Of a stretch of DNA of 37,420 nucleotides, positions 9,835 through 17,700 are shown one piece after another. The notes under the pieces are model-generated. The model was not told where the DNA came from and did no database searches. It saw only the letters and a program-made list of their open reading frames with translations. The DNA comes from Nitrospiraceae bacterium (GTDB lineage Bacteria; Nitrospirota; Thermodesulfovibrionia; UBA6902): positions 1-37,420 of the forward strand of contig QZIL01000033.1 of the NCBI GenBank assembly GCA_003599025.1, in the 5' to 3' direction. The position numbers and the translations under genes are program-made. Each line of letters begins with the position of its first letter. Within the stretch, counting starts at the first letter, position 1.

Positions 9835-11559
9835 TTACAGCTGCCAGAAATATGTGATCACCCCTACCAGTATAAAATTACTGTCTATGACCGCCTCAAA
9901 CAATGTGCTCACCTGCATCCTGCGCTTCTGAAAAATATAAAAGCACGTTACCACAAATACAGGTGACAGGACAAGATAGTAGCCCAGTCCCGGAACAAGA
10001 CCGAAAAACGCGGACAGAAACATAAACAGGCTTATCATAACAGCGAGTATGAGCAGCATTATCTGAGTCTGTTTCGGCCCTATGATTATGGGGATGGTTT
10101 CCCTGCCGACAATCCTGTCCCCTTCAATGCTTAAAATATCAAACACCACTGATCTTATAAAAACGGATATAAGCACAAATGCCAGCATCGAAATGGACAT
10201 ATAAGAAAAAAACACACCTTTGTTCAACATAGGGATAAGGACTATCACCCATGCCCATGCCATTGATACAAGGAAGTCCTTGGAACCAGGGAGGTCTTTA
10301 AGTCTCTTGTATTTAATGAAGGGCTGAAGTCTTTCAGGGACTATACGTATCGTATATATTATTCCGAGCAGGTAAGAAAACAGGAGCAGTATAAAATCGG
10401 TCAATCCGAGCAGATACGATAAATATAGTGCAGCAAGTGACGCCCCTGTTGCCCCGATAATCAGGGCCTTTCCGTAGTCCCTGAAAAACCTTGTCCTCGC
10501 AGGGTCTGAAAATTCGTCCTTCAATCGTTCGTTATATCTGTTAAATGTATGCACCGCAAATACATAAAAGAAGGCTATGAACATCATGGTAGCAGAAGGC
10601 TTCAGTCCCTGAAACACCAGACTGGAATAACACATACTGACAGCGCCGAGGCTCAGGTATAAAGTGCTTTCCACCATGAATTCGCCGATACCTTCCCAAT
10701 ACCGGTATATCCTGCCCTTTCTCTTTTTCAGGAGAAACTTTATTCTGTCAAGTACCTTGTTAATGACCCAGTTGGGGGTAGAGGCCCCGGCCATTACACC
10801 TATATTTTCATATTTGTCCAGACCGAGCCAGTCAAGTTCATCTTCGCTCTCTATATGGAATGATGGTACGCCGGTAGAAAGTGATATCTCATAAAGCCTC
10901 CTCGTATTCGCACTGTCTCTGCCCCCTACAATCACCATGGCATCGACTTCACCGGCCAGTTCAAAGACTTCCTTCTGCCTCAGGCTGGTCGAATCGCAGA
11001 TTGTGTCAAATACCTTCACCTCAGATACTTTGTTCTTTATAGACTCAACTATTTCCTGGAATACCCTTCTGTCCTGTGTTGTCTGTGCGATTACACAGGC
11101 CCTCTCCATCTCAGGCAGGTCATCAAGATCTTTAATATTTTCAACAACAATACCTTTGCCGTCAGCATACCCCAGCAGTCCGTTCACTTCCGCATGTCCC
11201 CTGTCTCCTACAATGATTGCCCTGTATCCTTCCTTAATTTCCTTCTTTAATATTGCATGGGCCCTTGCAACATGAGGACAGGTCGCATCACATATGACAT
11301 TCCCGGCGTCTTTTATTCTATTCCGCTCTTCAGGGGCGACTCCGTGGGCCCTCAGGATAACTGTTGCGTTGGAAACCGGATTCTCTCCAAGGACCTCGAC
11401 CCCCTTTTGCCTGAGCATTTCCACGGCCTGGGGATTGTGTACAAGAGGGCCGTAGGTATATAACTTACCCTTTTCCCTGTTTGCAGCATCAAGGACAATG
11501 TTCATGGCCCGCCGTACTCCCATGCAGAAACCAGCAGTCTTGGCAAGCTTGACCTTCAA
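9835..11559 (-). CDS. ispH: IspH (HMBPP reductase) fused to a C-terminal UbiA-family prenyltransferase-like membrane domain
   Basis: 574 aa; IspH: KTAGFCMGVRRAMNIVLDA, GPLVHNPQAVEMLRQKGV, CDATCPHV, GGRDSANTRRL, GASTPNWVI; then ~290 aa multi-TM region with DILSIEGDRIVGRETIPIIIG (UbiA second motif). TTG start abuts the deoC stop. Confidence 0.9.
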   Translation of the reverse strand: MKVKLAKTAGFCMGVRRAMNIVLDAANREKGKLYTYGPLVHNPQAVEMLRQKGVEVLGENPVSNATVILRAHGVAPEERNRIKDAGNVICDATCPHVARAHAILKKEIKEGYRAIIVGDRGHAEVNGLLGYADGKGIVVENIKDLDDLPEMERACVIAQTTQDRRVFQEIVESIKNKVSEVKVFDTICDSTSLRQKEVFELAGEVDAMVIVGGRDSANTRRLYEISLSTGVPSFHIESEDELDWLGLDKYENIGVMAGASTPNWVINKVLDRIKFLLKKRKGRIYRYWEGIGEFMVESTLYLSLGAVSMCYSSLVFQGLKPSATMMFIAFFYVFAVHTFNRYNERLKDEFSDPARTRFFRDYGKALIIGATGASLAALYLSYLLGLTDFILLLFSYLLGIIYTIRIVPERLQPFIKYKRLKDLPGSKDFLVSMAWAWVIVLIPMLNKGVFFSYMSISMLAFVLISVFIRSVVFDILSIEGDRIVGRETIPIIIGPKQTQIMLLILAVMISLFMFLSAFFGLVPGLGYYLVLSPVFVVTCFYIFQKRRMQVSTLFEAVIDSNFILVGVITYFWQL

Positions 11560-12219
11560 CTAATATTCCCCCGGTGCCTCTTTCATGATCGCCGCTCCCG
11601 AGCTCGTCCCGATCCGCGTAGCGCCTGCCTCAATCAATGCCTTTGCCTGTGCAAAGGTCTTTATCCCGCCTGCGGCCTTAATCCCCGGTTTTCCTTTTGT
11701 TAAGGTCTTTATCAGCTGAACATCCCTGATGACTGCACCGGAAGGGCCAAAACCAGTGGAGGTTTTTATATAATCAGCCCCTGCCTCGATCACTGCTTTA
11801 CAGGCCTTTTTCTTTTCATCATCCGTCAGGTAACATGTTTCTATTATTATTTTATGCACCGCTTCAGGGGTGGCTGTCACAATATCTGATATTTCTTTTT
11901 TCACGGCATCCCACTCCCCTGACTTTGCCAGCCCTGTATTTATCACTACATCAAGCTCATCAGCCCCGTTAAGGACCGTCTGCATCGCTTCGTATATTTT
12001 AACTGCGGACAATGTCATCCCAAGGGGGAACCCTATGACCGCTGCAACTTTCACATGGGACTTAAACAGGGCCTCTTTGGCGATAGCAGAAAAATATGGA
12101 TGCACACACACGGCAAAAAAGCCGTATCTTACTGCTTCATCACATAACTGCAGGACATCCGCTCTTGTTGCATCAGGCCTGAGAAGAGTGTGGTCTATCA
12201 ATTTTGCTATGCTTGTCAT
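11560..12219 (-). CDS. deoC: Deoxyribose-phosphate aldolase
   Basis: 219 aa; IDHTLLRPDATRADV, VAAVIGFPLGM, DELDVVINTG, YIKTSTGFGPSGA, KAAGGIKTFAQA. Confidence 0.95.
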   Translation of the reverse strand: MTSIAKLIDHTLLRPDATRADVLQLCDEAVRYGFFAVCVHPYFSAIAKEALFKSHVKVAAVIGFPLGMTLSAVKIYEAMQTVLNGADELDVVINTGLAKSGEWDAVKKEISDIVTATPEAVHKIIIETCYLTDDEKKKACKAVIEAGADYIKTSTGFGPSGAVIRDVQLIKTLTKGKPGIKAAGGIKTFAQAKALIEAGATRIGTSSGAAIMKEAPGEY

Positions 12220-13083
12220 CTATCTCTCCCTTTCTGTATGTTCAGCGACCTTTTTCCTGTATGCCTTATGGAGCAGCCTGGTATGGCTGCCGGGTCCAGG
12301 ATATTTCCTCACATTAATAATCTCAGCCACAGGCATGACTTCCATAGTCGTGTTTGAAATAAAGACTTCCTGCGCATTACGAATATCTTCCGGTCTGAAT
12401 CTGCCTTCACAGGTTTCTATATGCAATTCATGCGCAGCCTCGAGAATTATCCTCCTTGTGATCCCGTCCAGTATCCCGACTTTCAGGGAGGGAGTACACA
12501 GAACATTGTTCTTTATAAAAAATATATTCGTGATCGTACCTTCAGCAATATACCCTCTGTAATTCAGCATGACAGCTTCATACGCGCCTTTTCTCTTTGC
12601 CTCGATTTTGGCAAGTATATTGTTAAGAAAGTTAAGTGATTTTATTCGGGGATCAAGCGCCCTGCTGTAATTGCGCCGGATATCAGCAATAGCGACTTTG
12701 ACTCCCTTATGATAATACTGCACCGGATATTTCCTGAAAGGAGTGACAAATATTACAAATGTCGCTTCGGGACACAGGACAGGGTCCAGCCCTACAGGCC
12801 CCGCGCCCCTTGATACCGTTATCCTGATTACAGCCTCTTTCACCCTGTTCGCCTTCATGGTCTTATAAACAGCCTTTTTAACCGCATCCTGAGACTTTGG
12901 TATTACAAGTTCAATTAAGGATGCCGACCGGAAGAGCCTTTTCACATGTTCGTCAAGCATATAGACCACACCATTATACGCCCTCAAGGTTTCATATATC
13001 CCGTCACCGTAGAGAAACCCGTGGTCAAAAACAGAGATCACAGCTCTTTCTTTGGGCACAACTTTATTATTCAGATAAATCAT
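12220..13083 (-). CDS. Class IV PLP aminotransferase (branched-chain aminotransferase / aminodeoxychorismate lyase family)
   Basis: 287 aa; VFDHGFLYGDGIYETLRAYNG, SLNFLNNILAKIEAKRKGAYEAVMLNYRGYIAEGTITNIFFI, GITRRIILE. Confidence 0.9.
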   Translation of the reverse strand: MIYLNNKVVPKERAVISVFDHGFLYGDGIYETLRAYNGVVYMLDEHVKRLFRSASLIELVIPKSQDAVKKAVYKTMKANRVKEAVIRITVSRGAGPVGLDPVLCPEATFVIFVTPFRKYPVQYYHKGVKVAIADIRRNYSRALDPRIKSLNFLNNILAKIEAKRKGAYEAVMLNYRGYIAEGTITNIFFIKNNVLCTPSLKVGILDGITRRIILEAAHELHIETCEGRFRPEDIRNAQEVFISNTTMEVMPVAEIINVRKYPGPGSHTRLLHKAYRKKVAEHTERER

Positions 13084-13237
13084 GGCAACAGTTTATCACG
13101 GCAATCCTCTAATTTCCATATGTTTGAGATATTGACCTATTTACCAATTAATCTCTACAATAAGCTGAATTCAGGGCTAAAAAAATCATAATGAAAGGCC
13201 TTCTCCAAAATAGTCGAATACCGGATGATTTGGTGAC

Positions 13238-14659
13238 ATGATAAAAAGGGCATTGAGCATAGCACTGCTGATTACGGCAGACATTTTAACTATATTTATA
13301 GTGCTGCAGGCCGCAATATTTTCCAGAAAAAATATTATGCCTCATTTCGGGTCTTTCCCTGAATTCCCCCCGATTGACTTTACCTTTTTCTGGTGGATTT
13401 TTCCGGTCTGGATTTTTTTTATCACTTATGAAGGCCTGTATGCAAAAAGATTTTCCTTCTGGGACGAGGTAAAGATGTTATGGAAGACAGTATTTTTTTC
13501 AACGCTGGCCACCTTTGCGATCCTCTACCTGAGCAAGACAGGAGAACAGGTATCAAGGACGGTCCTTGTGCTGACAGGCATTATTGCAATTCCTGTTGTT
13601 CCGGTAATAAGGACCAATGTTAAGAAGCTCCTTATTTATAGCGGGCTGCAGAACAGCAAGGTCCTTATCCTGGGAGCGGGAGAGACCGGAAGATTGATAT
13701 ACAATGCCCTGAGGAGGGACCGGAATCTCGGCATGAATGTCGTCGGTTTTCTTGATGATGATCCTCGTAAAATCGGCGGCAATATCGATGGGATAAAAAT
13801 ACATCCCGGTGTTGACAGGGCACAAAAATATATCGGCAGGTGCGGTATAGAAAGCATCGTTATAGCTATGCCTGGGTGTGAAAAGAAAAAAATTGTTTCC
13901 CTGGTCAACCAGCTGCAGCACAAGGCCCGGAACATCATCCTTATTCCGGACCTCTTTGGAATAACCGTGCTGGGTACAGACCTGCAGCATTTCTTTCAGG
14001 ACCAGGCTATCGGCCTTGAAGTAAAAAACAATCTGGCCCGGCCGCTGAATATTTTCATAAAAAAGATTTTTGATCTGATAACAAGCTCTGTTCTGCTTAT
14101 CCTGCTGGCCATTCCCATGCTGATCATAGCTGCAGTGATAAAAGCCACTTCTCCGGGTCCCGCTATTTTTTCACAGATACGAATCGGCAGGCATAACAGA
14201 CCATTTAAATGTTACAAGTTCAGAACCATGTATAAAGATGCAGAGGAAAGACTCAGCTATCTTCTGGAAAACGACATTGAGGCCAGAAATGAGTGGGAGC
14301 ATCACTGGAAACTCTCAAATGACCCGAGAGTCACAAAAATCGGGAGTTTTCTCAGACAGACCTCACTGGACGAATTACCTCAGATATTTAATGTGCTCAA
14401 GGGGGACATGAGCCTTGTGGGACCACGGCCTGTTACGAAACAGGAAATAGACGAATACTACAAGGACCAGGCGGAACTCTGCTTCGGTGTACCACCGGGG
14501 GTCACAGGCCTGTGGCAGGTAAGCGGCAGGAGCAATACCGCCTATGATTACAGGATCACTCTTGATTCATGGTATGTAAGAAACTGGAATTTGTGGCTGG
14601 ATATTGTTATTCTGTTTAAAACAGTCAGCGTGGTTATTAAGAAAGAAGGAGCAGTGTAA
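13238..14659 (+). CDS. Undecaprenyl-phosphate sugar phosphotransferase (WbaP-type exopolysaccharide polyprenyl glycosylphosphotransferase)
   Basis: 473 aa; N-terminal TM helices, Rossmann-like VLILGAGETGRLIY, C-terminal KATSPGPAIFSQIRIGRHNRPFKCYKFRTMYKDAEERL...TSLDELPQIFNVLKGDMSLVGPRPV. Confidence 0.92.
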   Translation: MIKRALSIALLITADILTIFIVLQAAIFSRKNIMPHFGSFPEFPPIDFTFFWWIFPVWIFFITYEGLYAKRFSFWDEVKMLWKTVFFSTLATFAILYLSKTGEQVSRTVLVLTGIIAIPVVPVIRTNVKKLLIYSGLQNSKVLILGAGETGRLIYNALRRDRNLGMNVVGFLDDDPRKIGGNIDGIKIHPGVDRAQKYIGRCGIESIVIAMPGCEKKKIVSLVNQLQHKARNIILIPDLFGITVLGTDLQHFFQDQAIGLEVKNNLARPLNIFIKKIFDLITSSVLLILLAIPMLIIAAVIKATSPGPAIFSQIRIGRHNRPFKCYKFRTMYKDAEERLSYLLENDIEARNEWEHHWKLSNDPRVTKIGSFLRQTSLDELPQIFNVLKGDMSLVGPRPVTKQEIDEYYKDQAELCFGVPPGVTGLWQVSGRSNTAYDYRITLDSWYVRNWNLWLDIVILFKTVSVVIKKEGAV

Positions 14660-14685
14660 CTTAAATCAATCAATCATTTTTTGCT

Positions 14686-14785
14686 GTCATACCCGCCCCG
14701 AATAAAATCGGGATAAACTCCAGCGGGTATCCAGGGGCACGCCTTCCTGAAAGACAGGGTTCCCGATAAAAACCTCGGGAATGAC
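14686..14785. repeat. Dispersed palindromic repeat with GTCAT(T/A)CCCGC ... CGGGAATGAC ends
   Basis: GTCATACCCGC...GCGGGTATCCAG...CTCGGGAATGAC; related copies at 22950, 24114, 25687 and 26207. Confidence 0.7.
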
Positions 14786-14826
14786 AATTTGAGTCTTTTA
14801 ATTATTAATAGAAAAAGGAGGAAACA

Positions 14827-14985
14827 ATGGAAAAATGGAAATGCACTGTATGCGGTTATGTTTACAACCCCGAAGAAGGAGACCCTGACGGAGGTATTGA
14901 ACCTAATACACCTTTTGAGAAAATCCCGGATGACTGGGTATGCCCGGTTTGCGGGGCCTCAAAAGACCAGTTCGAAAAAGTCTGA
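14827..14985 (+). CDS. Rubredoxin
   Basis: 52 aa read directly: [52 protein letters not shown]; CxxC...CPVCG rubredoxin signature; AGGAGG upstream. Absent from supplied ORF track (<60 aa). Confidence 0.97.
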   Translation: MEKWKCTVCGYVYNPEEGDPDGGIEPNTPFEKIPDDWVCPVCGASKDQFEKV

Positions 14986-14998
14986 TTTATATACTGCA

Positions 14999-15156
14999 CC
15001 GGAGGAGGGCGAAATTAACAAAGTCATCTCGATACATTAAGCGCAGCCTTGAACCTGCATAACTGATTCGCGTTCAGCAGTATATAGAGGATATTGACTG
15101 GCTGTATAAAATAATGTCTTATCGAATTATGAATTTTTAATTTCGTCCTCCTCCGG
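14999..15156. repeat. Hairpin-forming element bounded by 19-bp inverted repeats (18/19), imperfect pairing extends further inward
   Basis: CCGGAGGAGGGCGAAATTA (14999-15017) vs reverse complement of TAATTTCGTCCTCCTCCGG (15138-15156). Confidence 0.75.
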
Positions 15157-15200
15157 CAAGAATGCTTACATTGGGACAGACACTTTTCAGTGAATTGTCC

Positions 15201-15380
15201 CTATTCGATATTAAATACCGCTACTTCCTTTACTCCCGGGATATATTCGCCCACAGGCACAAGCTTCTTCCCTTCACTGACGCATCCGATTATAATGGTC
15301 CATAACTGGTTGAGCTCCTCTTTTTCCCTCGCATTTTCCGGTGTCATTTTAAGCAGACTGCCTTCCAGCTCGATTCTCAT
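15201..15380 (-). CDS. Small hypothetical protein (59 aa)
   Basis: MRIELEGSLLKMTPENAREKEELNQLWTIIIGCVSEGKKLVPVGEYIPGVKEVAVFNIE; ideal SD AGGAGG ahead of ATG; below the ORF-track length cutoff. Confidence 0.7.
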   Translation of the reverse strand: MRIELEGSLLKMTPENAREKEELNQLWTIIIGCVSEGKKLVPVGEYIPGVKEVAVFNIE

Positions 15381-15531
15381 AACACATCCTCCTTCCTGTT
15401 CAATTGATTAACTCGCGGAACACACTTAACACAAAACAGCTACTCGAAATAAAGTTGTTTTCAGTTCCAGCTCTACACACTGTAATATTTAATCCCAGTA
15501 TATCAGGAAAATAGCAGCATGCAAATAAATC

Positions 15532-16497
15532 TTACTTCCCGAACTCCTCTTTTGCCTCCTGATACAGCATCTCAGGTTTGTCCATATATCTCGGTGAAAA
15601 ATGAATAGCCTCCAGCCTTCCGACTCCCGCCTGCCTCGCGATTCTTCCGGCTTCCTTTGCTGTAAGATGATAGCGGTCCCTGGCCCTGTCTTTATCTGCA
15701 TCCAGAAAACAGGTCTCAATATACAGGACATCAGACCCCTTTACGAGATCAACAATCTTCCTGACATTCTCCTCACTGCCTGCAGCATCAACAACATACG
15801 AAAGCTTCTGCCCTCTGGTGATACTGGCCACACCATTTAATTCCTTATAAGTATATGTCCGGCCATTAACTGTAAAGACACTGTCTTCGTTTTTTTCTCT
15901 GACAGATGCCTTGAGCTGCTTTAACCACGGTCCTACAGGAAGTCCCAGGCTGCTTAGCCTCGCTTTATCAATGTTTACGTGAACGTCCTCCTCAAGGCTG
16001 AAGGCCAGACAGGGTACCCGGTGATCAAGACTTACAGCACGGACAGTACAAAGATTGTCCTTCAGTAATTCACCGGAGAAAGTCTTTGTCCCGAGTTCTT
16101 CCCGGACAAATGAATTCCCTGCCCTGAATTCCGTTTCTCTTACGGAACCACCTGCAACTTCATGCACTTCAATGATAAGAGGATAATCTTCTATGAGGTT
16201 CCATGTATATCCCCTCAGCTTGCCTTCGATGCAGGCCGTGAAACCTTCAGGCCCGTATAATTTCAGCGGTCTTTCTTTTTTCAGGCTGATTCGTAATATG
16301 TTATCAAACCCTATGAAATGGTCGATATGCGTGTGGGATATGAATATCTCTGTTGTCTTGAGAATGTCCCGGGGAGAAAGCGTATTCGTGTATCCAAGAT
16401 CAAAAATCATGGCACGGCCTTCCCTGAGGAACCTTACATAGAGACCGGGGTCATCAAAAGGCCCGCTAAAAGGCCTGACATGAAAAGATGGTTTCAT
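15532..16497 (-). CDS. Metallo-beta-lactamase fold hydrolase, RNase Z-like
   Basis: 321 aa; FISHTHIDHFIGFDNILR (HxHxDH), MIFDLGYTN, VLYIETCFLDADKDRARDRYHLTAKEAGRIA. Confidence 0.85.
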   Translation of the reverse strand: MKPSFHVRPFSGPFDDPGLYVRFLREGRAMIFDLGYTNTLSPRDILKTTEIFISHTHIDHFIGFDNILRISLKKERPLKLYGPEGFTACIEGKLRGYTWNLIEDYPLIIEVHEVAGGSVRETEFRAGNSFVREELGTKTFSGELLKDNLCTVRAVSLDHRVPCLAFSLEEDVHVNIDKARLSSLGLPVGPWLKQLKASVREKNEDSVFTVNGRTYTYKELNGVASITRGQKLSYVVDAAGSEENVRKIVDLVKGSDVLYIETCFLDADKDRARDRYHLTAKEAGRIARQAGVGRLEAIHFSPRYMDKPEMLYQEAKEEFGK

Positions 16498-16691
16498 GGA
16501 AAATTATAGCTTACTTAATGATATAATATTTACAAAATTAAACTTTAATGAACAAACATATATAATTAAGCGTTCTTATTCATTCTGTTATACAATGAAT
16601 CCGGGATGTATCCGGAGTTTCTCTGAATTATATAGCTGTTAACTGTTCCAGCACATTTTGATAATTCTATTATATTTACGAGGAGGTTGGA

Positions 16692-17684
16692 ATGCCTGAA
16701 CTGAGAAAAGACCCCATTTCCGGCAGATGGGTCATCATATCGATAGAGAGGGGTAAAAGGCCGTCCGATTTCGGCATGCGTGTTTCCGCAAAAAAGGGGG
16801 GGTTTTGCGCATTTTGTGAAGGCAACGAACGTACAACACCTCCGGAAATCATGGCCTTCAGGTCAGATGGCGGAAAACCCAACACACCGGGCTGGACATT
16901 AAGGGTCGTGTCCAACAAGTTCCCTGCACTTAACGTCGAAGGAAAGCTTAACAGGTCCGGGGAAGGCATATTCGACAGGATGAACGGCGTCGGTGCTCAT
17001 GAAGTAATTATCGAATGCCCTGACCATAACCTGACCCTTTCAACAATGCCGCTTAAATCCGTGGAAGAAGTCTTGTGGGCCTTTCATCACAGGATATCAG
17101 ACCTGAAAAAAGATACACGCTTCAAATATGTACTCGTCTTTAAAAATGAAGGCGATGAGGCCGGCGCTTCACTTGAACATACTCATTCCCAGCTTATTGC
17201 TCTGCCCATTGTGCCGCACCTTGTAGAAGAGGAACTCTTTCAGGCCGAACAGTACTACAAGTACAAGGAGCGATGTATTTTCTGCGATATCATTCACCAG
17301 GAGACAGCTGACAAGAAAAGGGTGATTTCTGAAAACGATGAGTTTATCGCCATTGCACCGTTTGCCCCCCGCTCCCCGTTTGAAACAATGATATTACCTA
17401 AACGGCACGAATCCAGTTTCTTCCCGCGCGGCAACTTCGGCCAGCTCGCCAGAATACTTCAGCAGACGCTGAAGCAGATAGACAAAGTCCTTGACCTGCC
17501 CCCGTACAATTTCATGATCCATACGTCCCCTTTTAAAAATGAGGAAAATGAATATTATCACTGGCACATTGAGATAATACCCAAGCTGACGAAAATCGCC
17601 GGTTTCGAGTGGGGTTCAGGTTTTTATATAAACCCGACCCCCCCTGAGGAGGCCGCTAAATTTTTGAGGGAAGCTGAAATATAA
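16692..17684 (+). CDS. galT: Galactose-1-phosphate uridylyltransferase
   Basis: 330 aa; MPELRKDPISGRWVIIS, CAFCEGNE, VSNKFPAL, GAHEVIIECPDHN, EAGASLEHTHSQLIALP; GAGGAGG upstream. Confidence 0.93.
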   Translation: MPELRKDPISGRWVIISIERGKRPSDFGMRVSAKKGGFCAFCEGNERTTPPEIMAFRSDGGKPNTPGWTLRVVSNKFPALNVEGKLNRSGEGIFDRMNGVGAHEVIIECPDHNLTLSTMPLKSVEEVLWAFHHRISDLKKDTRFKYVLVFKNEGDEAGASLEHTHSQLIALPIVPHLVEEELFQAEQYYKYKERCIFCDIIHQETADKKRVISENDEFIAIAPFAPRSPFETMILPKRHESSFFPRGNFGQLARILQQTLKQIDKVLDLPPYNFMIHTSPFKNEENEYYHWHIEIIPKLTKIAGFEWGSGFYINPTPPEEAAKFLREAEI

Positions 17685-17700
17685 AGCGTATATCAATATA

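Noticed and set aside
11870-12562. 230-aa plus-strand ORF spanning deoC and the aminotransferase
   Set aside because: Crosses two well-supported minus-strand genes; Ser/Thr/Ile-rich antisense artefact
14789-15040. 83-aa [38 protein letters not shown]...
   Set aside because: Out-of-frame shadow of the rubredoxin gene
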